From the NCBI RefSeq assembly GCF_949987515.2, contig NC_082703.1:6930680-6994679 (forward strand): DNA of 64,000 bases, in the 5' to 3' direction. This DNA comes from Delphinus delphis. Lineage: Eukaryota; Chordata; Mammalia; Artiodactyla; Delphinidae. Positions 21,327 to 32,610 of this stretch are shown here, piece by piece. Both the position numbers and the translations under genes were made by a program. The notes under the pieces were generated by a model. That model saw only the letters and a program-made list of their open reading frames with translations, did no database searches and had not been told where the DNA came from. Each line of letters begins with the position of its first letter. Positions within the stretch are counted from its first letter, which is position 1.

Positions 21327-21449
21327 GGGACTTCCCTGGCAGTCCAGTGGTTAAGACTCCAGGCTTCCACTGCAGGGGGTGTGGGTTCGATCCTTGGTCA
21401 GGAACTAAGATCCCACGTGCCATGTGGTGTGGCCCAAAAAAAAAAAAAA
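21327..21449 (+). mobile_element. Short CHR-type SINE
   Basis: Starts gggacttccctggcagtcc, has a canonical pol III B box GGTTCGATCC at 21384-21393 and ends in a poly(A) to 21449. I did not find a convincing target-site duplication. Confidence 0.88.
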
Positions 21450-21574
21450 GTGATAGGTCAGAGTTAAAGATACAGGAAGTCAGAGGAAACCTGCATTGAT
21501 GTCTCAGTTCTGCCTCTAACTAGCTGTTTCCGGTCAGCCTCAGGCCAGCTCAGGTGGGAAAAAGGAGGCAGGAG

Positions 21575-21781
21575 GGGCTTCCCTGGTGGCGCAGTGGTTG
21601 AGAGTCCGCCTGCCGGTGCAGGGGACATGGGTTCGTGCCCCGGTCCGGGAAGATCCCACATGCCGCAGAGCGGCTGGGCCCGTGAGCTATGGCCGCTGAG
21701 CCTGCACGTCCGGAGCCTGTGCTCCACAACGGGAGAGGCCACGACAGTGAGAGGCCCGCGTACCGCAAAAAAAAAAAAAAA
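21575..21781 (+). mobile_element. CHR-type SINE, full length
   Basis: Sense copy from ggggcttccctggtggcgc to a ~20-base poly(A). Perfect 16-bp target-site duplication AAAAAGGAGGCAGGAG at 21559-21574 and 21782-21797. Confidence 0.96.
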
Positions 21782-21797
21782 AAAAAGGAGGCAGGAG

Positions 21798-22214
21798 ACA
21801 GATGTTTGGAGAATCATCCTCAGCGCCTCGCTCTTCCTCACCCTCGTCTTCTGTTCAGCCCCGAATCACACAGATGCACTCTCTGCCCCCTCCCTGCCGC
21901 CCCTCTGCCACTGCCCTACGTCAGGCCTAGTTGGCTTCTTATTTGTATTCTTGCAGCAGCTGCCCAATGGGCTCTATGCCTGTCGTTTCTCTCTAGGACA
22001 GTCTGTTCTCCACACTAAAGTAAAGCAAGGACAATAATCATAACAGCAACTAAATGCACCACACTCTCTAGCCGTCCAGGCTCCAGCATGGCTCTCGGGT
22101 TCCCTCACAATGTGATTTCAGCACCACTGGGCCATCAGTTCCTTCCTTATCCCAGCATCTCAGAGCATCTTACCTCTTCCAGCTGACACACTTGCCTGGC
22201 TTCTGCTCCCAAAC
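21798..22214. other. Single-copy sequence, no gene seen
   Basis: Pyrimidine-rich in its left half. Open frames of 109-147 codons that run in from the SINE are artefacts of its GC-rich body. No known domain. Confidence 0.35.
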
Positions 22215-22899
22215 CAAATGCACTTTTTTTTTCTTATTAATTATTAAATTTATGGTGACATCTATGAAACATTCCATTTGCTGTTTTAACCATTTTTAAA
22301 ATTCAGTGGTATTAATTGCATTTGCAATGCTGTACAATCATTACCACTATCTATTTCTAAAACTTTTTCATCACCACAAGCAGAACCTCTGTACCCATGA
22401 AGCAATAACTCCCTGTTCCACCCTCCCCTCAGCCAGTGGCAACCTCTAATCTACCCTCTGTGCCTGTGATTTTGCCTATTCTAGGTATCACATGTAAGTG
22501 GAATCCTACAATATTTGTTCTTGTGTATTTGGCTTTATTTCAGTTAGCATAACATATTCAACTTTCATTCATGAAGTAGCATGTATCGCAATTTCATTTT
22601 TTATGGCTTAATCGTATTCCATTGTATGTATAGACCACATTTTGTTCATCCATTTATCTGTTGATGGACACATAAGATGTTTCCACCTTTTGGCCACTGA
22701 GAATAATGTTGCAGTGAACATGGGTATTCATGTATTTGTTTGAGTCCTTGTTTTCAGTGCTTTTGGATATACACCCAGGAGTGTAATTCCTGGGTCACAT
22801 GGTAATTTCATATTTAACTTTTTGAGGAATCAGCCAGCCCGTTTTCCACAGCAGCTGCATCACTTTACATTTCCACCGGCAATGTACAAGGGTTCTGAT

Positions 22900-24580
22900 T
22901 ACTCCACATCCTCGTCAACACTTGTTATGTTCCATTTAAAAAATTATAGCCATCCTAGTAGGTGTGAAATGGTATCTTGTCCAAATTTTGATTTTATTGA
23001 TAATTTCCCTAATGACTAATGATGTTAAGCATCTTTTCTTATACTTATTGGCCATTTTTATATCTTCTTTGGAGAAATGTCTATTCAAGTCCTTTGCCCA
23101 TTTTTTAATTGGGCTGTCTTTGTTGCTAAGTGTGGGAGCTCTTTAAATATTCTGGGTATTAAGCCCTTATTAGATATATAATTGGTAAATACTCTCTTCC
23201 CATTATGTAAGTTGTCTTTTCACTTTCTTGGTAGTGTTCTTTGATGCACAAAAGGTTTTAATTTTAAATATCCAATTTATCTATTTTTTTCTTTCTCATT
23301 CTCATGTCTAAGACTTTATTGCCAAATCTCAGGTCATGAAGATGTACTCCTATGTTTTTTTCTAACAGTTTTATAGCTTTAGCTCTTATTTTTAGCTTAC
23401 TGTCCATTTTAAGTTAATGTTTTGTTTTCTTTTTGGCTATGTCGTGCGGCATGTGGGATCTTAGTTCCCCAACCAGGGATCAGACCTGTGCCGCTGCACT
23501 GGGAGCTCAGAGTCTTAACCACTGGACCACCAGGGAAGTCCCTTAAGTTAATTTTTATATAGGTGTGGGTTGTGGTCCAACTTCATTCTCTTGCAAGTAG
23601 AAATCCAGTTACCCTAGAACCATATGTTGAGACCATATTATTTTCCTTTTGAAGGTTCTTTGCATCCTTGTCAAAATTCAATTGACTATAAATGTATGGG
23701 TTTATTTCTGGACTCTCAGTTTTATTCCATTAGTCTATATGTCTATCTCTATACCAGTATCATGCTGTTTTGATTATTGTAGCTTTGTAATGAGTTTCAG
23801 AATTGGGAAATGAGTCTTCCAACTTTGTTCTTCTTTTTCAAGATTGTTTCAGAATTCAGAGACTTTTGCAATTCCATATGAATTTGAGGACTGGCTTTTT
23901 CATTTCTGCAGAAAAAGGGAGTTGGAATTTTGATAGGGATTGCACTGAATCTGTAGGTCACTTTGAAAAGTAGTGACATTTTAATATTTTATTTTTCAAT
24001 TTATGAACATGGGATAACTTTCCATTTACTTAGGTCTACTTTAATTTCTCTTAACAATGTTTTGTAGTTTTTAGCATACAAGACTTTTCCCTCCTTGGCT
24101 AAATCTATTCCTAGGCATTTTATTCTTTTAGATGCACCTATGAATGGAATTGCTTTCTTAATTTCCTTTGCATATAGTTTATTGTTGATGTATAGAAAGA
24201 CAACTGGTTTTTCGTGTGTTGATCTTATAACCTGCAACTTTGCTGAGTTCATTTTTTAGTTCTAGTAGCTTTCTTTTGAATTATTTGGAATTTTCTACAT
24301 ATAGGATTACATCATCTGCAAATAGAGATAGTTTTACTTCTTTCTTTACAGTTTTAATGCATTTAATTTCTTTCCCTTGTCTAATTGCTCTGCTTAGAAT
24401 TTCCAGTACAGTGTTGAATAGCAGTGGTAGAAATGGGCATTCCTATCTTGTTTCTGATCTTAGAGAGGAAAGCGTTCACTCTTTCACCATTAAGTCTGAC
24501 ATTACTTGTGGGTTTTCAAGAATGCCTTTTATTATATAGGGGTAGTTTCTTTATATTCATAGTTTTTCTGAGTGTCCTAA
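22900..24580 (-). pseudogene. LINE-1 ORF2 remnant with RT FADD motif
   Basis: On the minus strand the bases at 24311-24322 encode F-A-D-D, the reverse-transcriptase catalytic motif, inside the expected S-L-F-A-D-D-V-I context. Downstream, 24001-24252 is still open for 83 codons (the K-P-V-V-F-L-Y-I region). Stops, frameshifts and the nested SINE break the rest. Confidence 0.85.
23419..23542 (-). mobile_element. Short CHR-type SINE nested in LINE-1
   Basis: Minus-strand copy ending ggaccaccagggaagtccc. Flanked by TTAAGTTAAT at 23409-23418 and 23543-23552, a 10-bp duplication of L1 sequence, which shows insertion into the already resident L1. Confidence 0.92.
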
Positions 24581-24689
24581 TGCAATTTTATAGCATTGAT
24601 AATTTACTTAAAATATCCCTTCTGTTTAGAAATGTATTCACTCTCATCTTCTAGGTAAAGAAATCCTTTCTCAAGCGTAGCCCAAATAT

Positions 24690-24885
24690 CACTTCCTATG
24701 GGCACTTGTAAGATCTTTGTATTTAAAATCTTGTTTCATATTTATTTGCTCTTATGGCTGTGTGCTCTGCTAGTCTGTGATCTCGTTGAGCATGGAGACT
24801 GTCATATTCATTTTGCTGGCCCCAGAATCTAGGGCTGTGCTCAGAAAATGTTTGCTGGAAGAATGTTGGGTGGATAACATTCTAT
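24690..24885 (+). repeat. L2 3' end
   Basis: agtctgtgatctcgttgagcatgg, ccagaatctagggctgtgctc, and aatgtttgctggaagaatg follow the L2 3' end (gagctccatgagggcaggg ... aataaatatttgttgaatg). Confidence 0.6.
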
Positions 24886-24889
24886 GATT

Positions 24890-25220
24890 CCTCAACATCT
24901 GAGTGTTCCTAAAATCTCTGGCTTAACATCCCCTGCTGGGCTACGGCAGGGAGAGTTACCCCCGCCATCTAACATGAGACACTGCTGCGATGTCCTTTGA
25001 GAGCCAAGGTCAGAAGAGCAGAGGTGGCCCTGGATGCTTCCTGGATGTTATGACACATCAATGCCAAGGTGAAAAATAGCCTCCCGCTGCTTCACAGTCA
25101 ACACATTAAACGAGTAGAAGTTCACTACCAGGTGACCGCTCGTCCTAGATTCACTCTCCTATTTGCTCAAAAGCTTTGGCGATGCCAGGCTACCAAACCG
25201 TTTTCTTCCCTCATCATCAA
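24890..25220. other. Single-copy sequence, no gene seen
   Basis: No repeat or exon recognised. Confidence 0.35.
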
Positions 25221-25224
25221 ATAA

Positions 25225-25355
25225 AATCAAGCTAACAAGTACTGACTGAATGACTCTTCTGTGCCAAACACATTGCTGGGAGCTCTGGAGGGACACAGAG
25301 AGCTCCACTTGATTTTGCCCCTTCCTTCCCATGTAGCATTCATGATAGTCCAGGA
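25225..25355 (-). repeat. L2 3' end fragment
   Basis: aagtactgactgaatgactc, ctgtgccaaacacattgctgg and tgtagcattcatgatagtcc fit the reverse-complement L2 3' end. Confidence 0.5.
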
Positions 25356-25391
25356 GAGGAAGGCTTGCAGGCCAGGTGGTGTTGGAGAGGA

Positions 25392-25880
25392 CTCTATTAG
25401 TTTCTTGTTGCTGCTATAACAACCACAACTCAGTGGCTTAAAGCAACACAACTGTATCATCTCACGGTTCTAGAGATTAGAAATCCAAAATGCATTTCAC
25501 TGGACTAAAAGCAAGGTGTTGGTGGAGCTGGTGACTTCTGGAGACTCTTGGGGGAGGGGTCTGTTTCCCTGTGTTTCCCAGTGTCTGGTGGCTGTCTGAA
25601 TTCCTTGACCCCTGATGCCAGCAATCACATTAGCCCGACCTCTGCTTCCATCATCACATCTTCTCTAACTCTGGCCTTCCTGCCTCGTTTCTTCACTTTC
25701 AAGGACCCTCGTGATTACACTGGGCCCACCCGTATAATTCAGGAGATTATCCTGAATTATTATCTCCCCGTCTGAAGATCCTTAAGTTAATTACATCTGC
25801 AAAGCCCCTTTGTCATGCACAGTAATAGAGTCACAGGTTCTGGGCATTAGGACACGAACATCTTTGGTCACAGGACTATG
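25392..25880 (-). mobile_element. Ancient solo LTR, MLT1-like (ERVL-MaLR)
   Basis: Reverse-complement MLT1 order: attagtttcttgttgctgc, ctcagtggcttaaagcaac, agaaatccaaaatgc, ggaccctcgtgattacactg, gggcccacccgtataattc, agttaattacatctgcaaag, and a terminal gttctgggcattaggac. No internal genes. Confidence 0.78.
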
Positions 25881-25974
25881 GACTGACTGATCTTTCTCTG
25901 ACCAAAGACGGTCCCTTGCCACCAGTCCCACGGTCAAGTTCATGTAGCAAGTTCCCCTTCCATCTCAGGGTCTC

Positions 25975-26105
25975 TTCACTTTATAGAGGAGGGAACTGGA
26001 ACCTTGGGAGAGAAAGTGACTGATGTCAGATCACATTGCTATTAGTCTGCAGGGCTTGGCCTAGGAACAGGCTGTCTGATCTAGAATCCAAAGATTCAAT
26101 GACTT
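25975..26105 (-). repeat. MIR SINE
   Basis: ttcactttatagaggagggaactgg, gaaagtgactgatgtcagatc and tctagaatccaaagattc match the reverse-complement MIR. Confidence 0.65.
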
Positions 26106-26109
26106 AGTG

Positions 26110-27985
26110 ATTGACCGGAGAATGCAGGACAGGAGGAGACATTGTGAAGGGGCAATGGCCCCCACCCCTCTTTCTCTGGATGCAGGAAATCTCAGCCATT
26201 CATATGCAGATGAGCCTCTTTTCAGAGTCTGGATAAATTTAGCTGCCTTAGTCAAAGAGGGGCATATGTATTTTTTGAGTCTGTGTCTTCTTACTGTCCT
26301 GGGAGCACCCTGTATTTTTCCCTTTGTTCTCCATTCTACTCCAGTAGCCATAAGAACTTCACGTCTCTTCCTCCATAGCTCTTCACAAAGTCTGAACCAG
26401 CAGGGGTTTTCTCCTGAACTCAGAGGACCCTTAGGTTTCTTGGAATGGGCCAGTGCTCAGGAAACCCCTGCTCCCAGCTTGCTCAAGCCGACAGATTGCA
26501 TTTCCCGTTCGCTCAGCCATCAGCTCCTGCCTTCTGTCACTCTGTGCCCACACACGGTCTCCCCACAGACATCCAGAAACCTGCCTCCTGCCCACCCTCG
26601 CCACTCCAGCGCTGCTCTCTGCTAGGAGTGACACCCTCTCTGCCTGCCGCTCCCCCCATCGTCTGACACTAACTCAGAGACTTGCGTCTGGGGCTGGAAT
26701 TTTGTTGTTGCTATGGAAGTGGGAACCAGCTTAGCCTTCCAAACTCACAGAGTGTCCAAAAACACACACGGCATCTCGCGCTGACACGCCACTGACAACC
26801 CGCGATGACGGGGATGTACTTTTGAGTGTCATCTTGACAAGGAGCAGAAGCCTCTATCTGCCGGCCCATCCGCCTGGCCATCTGTCTCCCAAGATTGTCT
26901 GCACTCCACTGGCTCGGATCCTCAGCTTCCCTTGCTGGGGTGCTTGTCCTTGCTCGGCCTGGCTCCTTGCAGGGGCGAGCAGGAGCGAGCCCCTCACCAG
27001 CAGGGCTCTGAGGCCGGGAGGAGGTGGAATGGGGAGGGCTCTGGGGGAGCTCAGGGTCACTCTGGCTTGGCAGCCCCGAGGCCACGGGTGGGCATCTCAG
27101 CCGGGTGGCAAAAGGAGGGGCGCCAGATCCCCTGCTTCGTTTGCGGCCTGCAGCCACAGCTTCTGGGATTTCCTCTGCTCTCGGGAAGGCAGCCCTTTGG
27201 GGAGACGCCAGCATATCCAGGTGGTTCGGGGAGGGCCACCACAGACACGTGGATTCCTTTGCTTCCTGTCTCCAGCTCCCTCTCTGAGGGAGGGATGGAG
27301 GAATTCCTGGCTTTGCTGGACTTCCCAGCCAGCTAATGTCACAGGCTACTCATCCCTCAAGGTGAAAACGAAGGATCTGCAGAGCGGGGGAAGGGAATGT
27401 GAGCGTCCGGTGGAAGGAGAGATGGGGAGGGAGGGGGCAGAGGAGACAAAGATCTCTTCACACTTCCTGTCCGCAGACTTACCAGATTCTGCCTTGCACC
27501 CTAGGTCCTGTCCACTCTCCCATTAGGACACGGAGCAGGGCTTTCTGCCTCCCAAGATGCCTTCCATACCGCGTTAGCTGGGAAGGGACAGACAAGCACG
27601 TTACCACAGGGGTCAGCCCCTCCCCAGCCAGGGCTTCCTAGTACCCTATTTTGTATTCTTTCTGCAGTCTACAAAGAACTTTCTCGGCCTGCTCCATCTG
27701 TGAAGGGTCTTGGGGGACCCCGTAGTTTTCTGTGTTCCCTGAGCCGATTGGTCCAGGATGATCCCTTCTCTTCTATTCTCCTCCCTCACTCTTCTACCTT
27801 GGGAATACGGGTGCTTGGTTCCTGCCTCTGACTCCTGCACGGGTTGGCTGACACTTCCCTGTGGCGGCTGCCTGACTCCTAGCTGGGAGCACTGGCTTCT
27901 GTCTGCCCTGGGCTCAGAGCCTGGAAGTATAGCCATCAGCACTGCATCTCCAAAATGACAGCTCCGCTCCTGATGCGGGGAGGCT
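26110..27985. other. GC-rich single-copy sequence, no gene seen
   Basis: Longest non-repeat open frames in the window (172 codons at 26107-26625 and 234 codons at 26822-27526, both plus). Similar-length frames overlap on the other strand and no domain, signal peptide or supporting splice context is visible. CpG is moderately frequent around 26960-27250. I regard it as non-coding. Confidence 0.4.
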
Positions 27986-27989
27986 ACCG

Positions 27990-28140
27990 GCCCCGGCAAT
28001 TATTAGCTGATAAATATTTGGCTTGTGTCTCCTCCTAAAAGAAGCCTCATGCACGATGATGGCTGTCAGCTCTGGCTCTGGGAGCTAATTCCAGCCTCCT
28101 TGTCTACATCTGGTACCGAGGCTCTCGTGTGACTGGTGGT
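27990..28140. promoter_or_regulatory. Candidate regulatory block
   Basis: Contains ggcaattattagctgataaat, atatttggcttg, atgatggctgtcagctc and gggagctaattcc. The mix of ATTA, TGTCAG and AT-rich FOX-like sites in non-repetitive DNA suggests an enhancer. Inference only. Confidence 0.33.
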
Positions 28141-28144
28141 CTCG

Positions 28145-28835
28145 CACAGAGGAAACCAAAGGTGTGTTGATAAGCTGATGGCATTTCGATGCTGCGGGAA
28201 GTGGCAGAAGGAGGCAAACGTGACCCAAGCAAAGCATCGCTGGGGCTCAAGCTATCGCTCTGTGGTTAGGGCTTTGGAGGTCACAGCTGATCTCTTGCCA
28301 TCTAGCATTTGGACAAGTCATCGTTCATTCTCAACAGGAACCAGACCAACCGAAGCCCTAGCTCAGTGGTTCTCAAAGCCAGCTGCCAACACCCACTCTG
28401 GAAACTTTTTTCAGGACCTCCAGCCATAGCAAAACAGTCCCCCTATAACCCACATTTACTGGGGAATAAAGTTACATAGCAGAACCTTAGCAAGACAACT
28501 AAAGTCAAAGGCACATCGACCACAGGAATCAGGAAGAAAACAGAGTCAGGAGCAAGTCTTCCAGACGCTGCTCGCCTAACAGGTTTTGTGCTTTAAAATT
28601 TCCCATCCTGATTTCAAGGAGAAAGAAAACAAAACTTTGCTAGTTTAAGCTAAAATATTGGATCTATTGGAAATCAATATCATGTCTTATAATTGAGAGA
28701 AGATTTGAACAATCAGTTTTGGGCACTTGCAAAACGACTTCAAGGGACTTCTATCTAAATTGTTACTATTAAAGGGGACTCAATTCCAACTATTTTCAGT
28801 TTTTATTTCTCTCCCCCAGATTGAAAATTCTTGGA
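28145..28835. other. Single-copy sequence, no gene seen
   Basis: The string ctcagtggttctcaaagcc at 28363-28381 resembles the terminal repeat of a MER5 element but the following sequence does not match well. Nothing else recognised. Confidence 0.35.
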
Positions 28836-28837
28836 AG

Positions 28838-28965
28838 AGAGAATTGTATGAAGCCCGCCCGAGTTTGATGTCGGCCCCTCATCCATCAGCAATGCCTCGG
28901 AGTCTATAATATTCCCCAGAGAAGGGAGGTCATTGTGGGCCAAGCAGCTACCTTGAGAAGTAGCC
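28838..28965. promoter_or_regulatory. Candidate regulatory block (weak)
   Basis: Non-repetitive; includes ttgaaaattcttgg, gcccgcccgag, catcagcaatgcc and ctataatattcccc. Few clear motifs; low confidence. Confidence 0.18.
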
Positions 28966-29134
28966 AGAAGAAGGTCTGTATACCTCCGCGTCCTGGGGGC
29001 CTTTCCCCAGGCCCCTGGAGCTTCATAAACACTCTGAGGCAGGCAATTGTGCCGAAGGTGTTTTCAGATTGAAGCCACCTCTGAGGAAGCTCCTTCCACT
29101 GCGGGGATCTATGTAGAACAGAGAATAGAAATAG

Positions 29135-29280
29135 CTAGGATTCTGAAATATTTATTGAGCACCTACTATGACCCCGGTGCTCTTTTGGATATTTGTATAT
29201 TTCCATTAATGGAAAAAATAATAGAGACCCCAGCCCTCATGGGACTTACATTCAGAGCAGTAGAATTACATTGTTTGAAG
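29135..29280 (-). repeat. L2 3' end
   Basis: aatatttattgagcacctactatg is the classic reverse-complement L2 3' motif, followed by gaccccagccctcatgggac ttacattc. Confidence 0.8.
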
Positions 29281-29364
29281 AATTTACTGAAGGACTTGAC
29301 AGCTTCCCAGTGCCTACTTGAGGAAGAACCTCACTGAATAACAATTGAGACACCCCTCTGCCTC

Positions 29365-30125
29365 ACCCCATGTACCCAACTCATTGCCAAGTCCCATCGA
29401 CTTCACCTACTAACAAACCCTGGAATCCACCTACCACTCTCCACCTCTTCCACCAGGACCAGAGTCCGAGACACCATCGTTCTCAACTCAGGTGCTCCAC
29501 AATCCCAACTGGCCTTTGCAAGTCCCCTCTGTCTTCCCTTTGTTCATTTTCCACATGGCAGCCCGGGTGACTTTCTTTTATTCAAAATGAAAATCCAATT
29601 ACGACCACACTGCGTACTTGCTTTAACTCTTCAGAGGTTTCCCATTGGTCTGAGGATAAAGGCCGAATGACTGAACCACCTAGAAGGCCCTTTGCAGTCC
29701 AGCCCCTGCTTAACTGGCAAACCTCATCTTATACCTCTGTCCCCAGTTCCCTGGGCCATGTTTGTCACCTCAGGACCCTTGCACATGCCCCTTCTTCTAC
29801 CTGGGATCCTTCTCCCTCTTTTCATATATGAAACACTACTCAGTTCTTCATACAGTTCATTGCTTCTCAGCTAAAGTAGGAAACATGTCCTGACACTGTC
29901 CTTCTCCATCCACCCCCTCAGGCACGTGCTTCCACAGAACAGGAGTGGTTTGTAATTATCCAGCCACCAGTGTGGCCTCCGGGTTCATGCTGGTCTCTCC
30001 TTCTAGGCTGTGGGCTCCCTGAATGTGAGGCCCTTGGCCGATTTTCCTCACCATTGACTCTCCAACACCCAGCACAGGACCTGGGCCCCACATTCAGGAA
30101 AAGAAATGGATGAATGAATGAACTG
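29365..30125 (+). repeat. L2 LINE, ORF2 3' part to 3' end (~760 bp)
   Basis: Sense L2: cccaactcattgccaagtcc, accatcgttctcaactc, cacatggcagcccgggtgac, aggtttcccattggtctgagg, ggccctttgcagtccagcccc, ggacccttgcacatgcccc, aggctgtgggctccctgaatg, ending gaaatggatgaatgaatgaa. The longest L2 copy in the window; many indels. Oriented against the small L2 piece just upstream. Confidence 0.85.
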
Positions 30126-30129
30126 AAAG

Positions 30130-30366
30130 GAAATAAGATGACCTCAAGAGAGACCCTACCATGATCCATTTCAAAAATTGCCACTGTTCCTTTCCAAAAA
30201 GAAATTCAGAGAAATCTAGAGGCCTGCATCTGGGGCACATTCCCCAATATTGTCATGTACTTTCTAATAACCAGGATAAAATGGGGCAGTTTAGAAAACA
30301 CGATCCTGGATCCCTCATGGGGAATCAGCAAATCCTTGTGAAAGAAATTTTATACAGAATTGCATT
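30130..30366. other. Single-copy sequence
   Basis: Nothing recognised between the L2 and the next SINE. Confidence 0.35.
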
Positions 30367-30382
30367 CAAACATCTTAAACAA

Positions 30383-30584
30383 GGGCTTCCCTGGTGACGC
30401 AGTGGTTGGGAGTCCGCCTGCCGATGCAGGGGACACGGGTTCTTGCCCCGGTCCGGGAGGATCCCGCATGCCGCGGAGTGGCTGGGCCCGTGAGCCATGG
30501 CTGCTGGGCCTGCGCGTCCAGAGCCTGTGCTCCGCAACGGGAGAGGCCACAAAGTGAGAGGCCCGCGTACCGCACAAAAAAAAA
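30383..30584 (+). mobile_element. CHR-type SINE, full length
   Basis: Sense copy from gggcttccctggtgacgcag to poly(A). The short direct repeat CATCTTAA at 30371-30378 and 30587-30594 may be a decayed target-site duplication. Confidence 0.93.
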
Positions 30585-30599
30585 CCCATCTTAAGTCAT

Positions 30600-30910
30600 T
30601 GCTGAGGTTGAGGGTCTACTGAGGGATAGAGCTGCCTAGGTGTTGGGGTCTCCAAAGGACAGGGAATTCTGGAATGAAAAATGGGAAGGGGGAAGGGGGA
30701 AGAAGCACAACCCTAGACAAACACCCAACAAATTTCAAATGACAGGGCTCTGATCTCTCTGTGAATTCGCCAAATTAGCTGGTTGGTGAATCAGTGTGGG
30801 TGAGAAAACTTGATGGGAAGAAATGCATTTGGAGCTGGGTTTGGAGCTGTGCTGGCAACGTCGCCTGCAGAGGGGCTCCACTTCCCAGGTGGGTGATGAG
30901 AGAAAGGGGG
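30600..30910. other. Single-copy sequence, no gene seen
   Basis: Purine-rich patch ggaagggggaagggggaagaag near 30686. Nothing else recognised. Confidence 0.35.
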
Positions 30911-30914
30911 TCGA

Positions 30915-31095
30915 GGCAGTGAGGTCCAGGGGCCGTAGGGTCCTGGGCTCTGTGGCCTCAGGCACGTCAGAGGACCTCTGAACCTCAGGATCCTGGTCTA
31001 TAAAATGGGGACAAAAATCAGAGACTGTTATGAGGATTAAATAGATGATGTGAAGTTGTATGATCAGCTCACCGCTATTCAGATATTAGCTAATT
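30915..31095 (+). repeat. MIR SINE
   Basis: gggctctgtggcctcaggcac, ctctgaacctcaggatc, tctataaaatggggacaaaa and ttatgaggattaaatagatg are the diagnostic sense MIR blocks. Confidence 0.82.
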
Positions 31096-31099
31096 TAGG

Positions 31100-31372
31100 T
31101 TCTCCGAGGTTTCAAACCACCTTTAGATTCAGGGTTCACTCTGCCAGAAGAATTTTCCTCCCACTCTCGTGAGGCCCACAGTAATGTCAGACCCAGGGAT
31201 CCTCCATCCTCAGAGCAGAGGGGCCTGGTCTTTCCACGTGCCTGCCTCTGGTTGCCCTGGGCTGTCTGCTCACCTCAATTTAGCATTTTGATTTGTGCAG
31301 CATTGCTGAAAATCTCTTACTGCAGCATGTTGACTTATCACTCATCCCAATAAGTTCCCATCCTCTCTCCTG
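31100..31372. other. Single-copy sequence, no gene seen
   Basis: Nothing recognised. It may extend the candidate block that follows. Confidence 0.35.
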
Positions 31373-31374
31373 AC

Positions 31375-31690
31375 AGCCTTGCCTAATGTACTTATTCATT
31401 CAATTTAAATAAATCGAACATGGGCCTATGACAGCCAATAAGTGAGTCACACAAGAACAAACAGAAGAGAAAGCTCTGCAAATAGTCAAATGTCAAGTAA
31501 GAATGGAAAACTGTCCCCACATCTTCAACGAACCTTGGATGTCTAATATTTATGGCCAATTGATGTCATTAGAAAGTAAATAAGCCCTCTTATGCTGCAT
31601 TACATAAGATTAACTGCCGGCAATGGAGTTTGAATAGCAGAGATAAGTGCAGATGGAAATAAACCTGTTTAAAGCTAGAAATATTTGATG
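31375..31690. promoter_or_regulatory. Candidate regulatory block, ~300 bp
   Basis: Non-repetitive and balanced in composition: cattcaatttaaataaatcg, cctatgacagccaataag, gtgagtcacac (AP-1/MAF-like), gccaattgatgtcattag, aagtaaataagcc, acataagattaactgccgg. Contains a CCAAT motif and several ATTA/TGACAG cores. Looks like a conserved non-coding element; not verified. Confidence 0.36.
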
Positions 31691-31694
31691 GGCC

Positions 31695-32043
31695 TCCTTG
31701 CTGCTTTTAAGATAATTGATCTGTATATCTGTAATGAATCTCACCATAAAAGCTTCGAAGAGACGTGTAGCAAAGCCTGTTTAGACCCAAATCACATTTC
31801 TCTGGGTCCACCCGGCCAGGGTTAAAGCCTCTCCAAAGAGGAACTCCAGGCCTGGGAGCTGCAAAAAGCTGGAAGAAACAGGAATCTTCTGGCTGCAGGC
31901 TCCCGTCCCAATTTCCTGAATGACCAGGATGGCACGGGTTCTTACCTGTCATGCGCAAGGTAACTGGGGGGAGGGGGGGAGTATGGTGGTTTAGCATCCA
32001 AGGGCGGGGTGGTCTGGGTTGAGAGGCGGGCGAAGTCCCTCTC
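31695..32043. other. Single-copy sequence, no gene seen
   Basis: Includes a G-run ggggggaggggggg near 31966. No gene or repeat recognised. Confidence 0.35.
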
Positions 32044-32052
32044 TTCAGGGCC

Positions 32053-32566
32053 CGTTTTTTAAATTGACGTAAAGTTGATTTACAATGTTGTGCTAGTTTC
32101 AGCTGTACGGCAAAGTGATTCTGTTATACATACATATACACATTCTTTTTCATATTCTTTTCCATTATGGTTTTTTACAGAATATTGAATATAGTTCCCT
32201 GTGCTATACAGTAGGTCCTTGTTGTTTATCCATCCTATACATAATAGTTTGTATCTGCTAATCCCAAACTCCCACTCCACCCGTGCCCCACCCCCCAACT
32301 CCCAGCAACCACAAGTCTGTTCTCTATGTCTGTGAGACTGTTTCTGTGAGTCCGTCTCTGTTTCGTAAATTAGTTCATTTGTGTCATATTTTAGATTCCA
32401 CATGTAAGTGATATCACATGGTATTTGTCTTTCTTTTTCTGACTGTCTGACTTACTTCACTTAGTATGATAATCTCTAGGTCCATCCATGTTGCTGCAAA
32501 TGTCACTATTTCATTCTTTTTTATGGCTGAGTAATGTTCTACTATCTATCTATCTATCTATATGTG

Positions 32567-32610
<44 letters not shown>

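Larger units (their letters stand above)
22215..24580 (-). mobile_element. LINE-1, minus strand, interrupted by a SINE
   Basis: Reverse-complement L1 from the 3' UTR (left) into the RT domain of ORF2 (right). Recognisable blocks: ttccattgtatgtatagacc, catttatctgttgatggaca, gaataatgttgcagtgaaca, ggatatacacccaggag, tggccatttttatatcttc, and catcatctgcaaatag. The left edge is T-rich. 5'-truncated. A short SINE (23419-23542) sits inside, so this L1 is the older of the two. Confidence 0.92.

Noticed and set aside
21594..22037. Open frame of 147 codons, plus strand
   Set aside because: Starts inside a SINE and reads through its poly(A), giving a lysine run. Not a gene.
26822..27526. Open frame of 234 codons, plus strand
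   Set aside because: The second-longest open stretch in the window but in GC-rich DNA with comparable frames on the other strand, no domain, no signal peptide and no splice context. Probably chance.
32569..32608. CRISPR-like or satellite array
   Set aside because: It is a simple AC microsatellite inside an L1. No spaced direct repeats of CRISPR type occur anywhere in the window.
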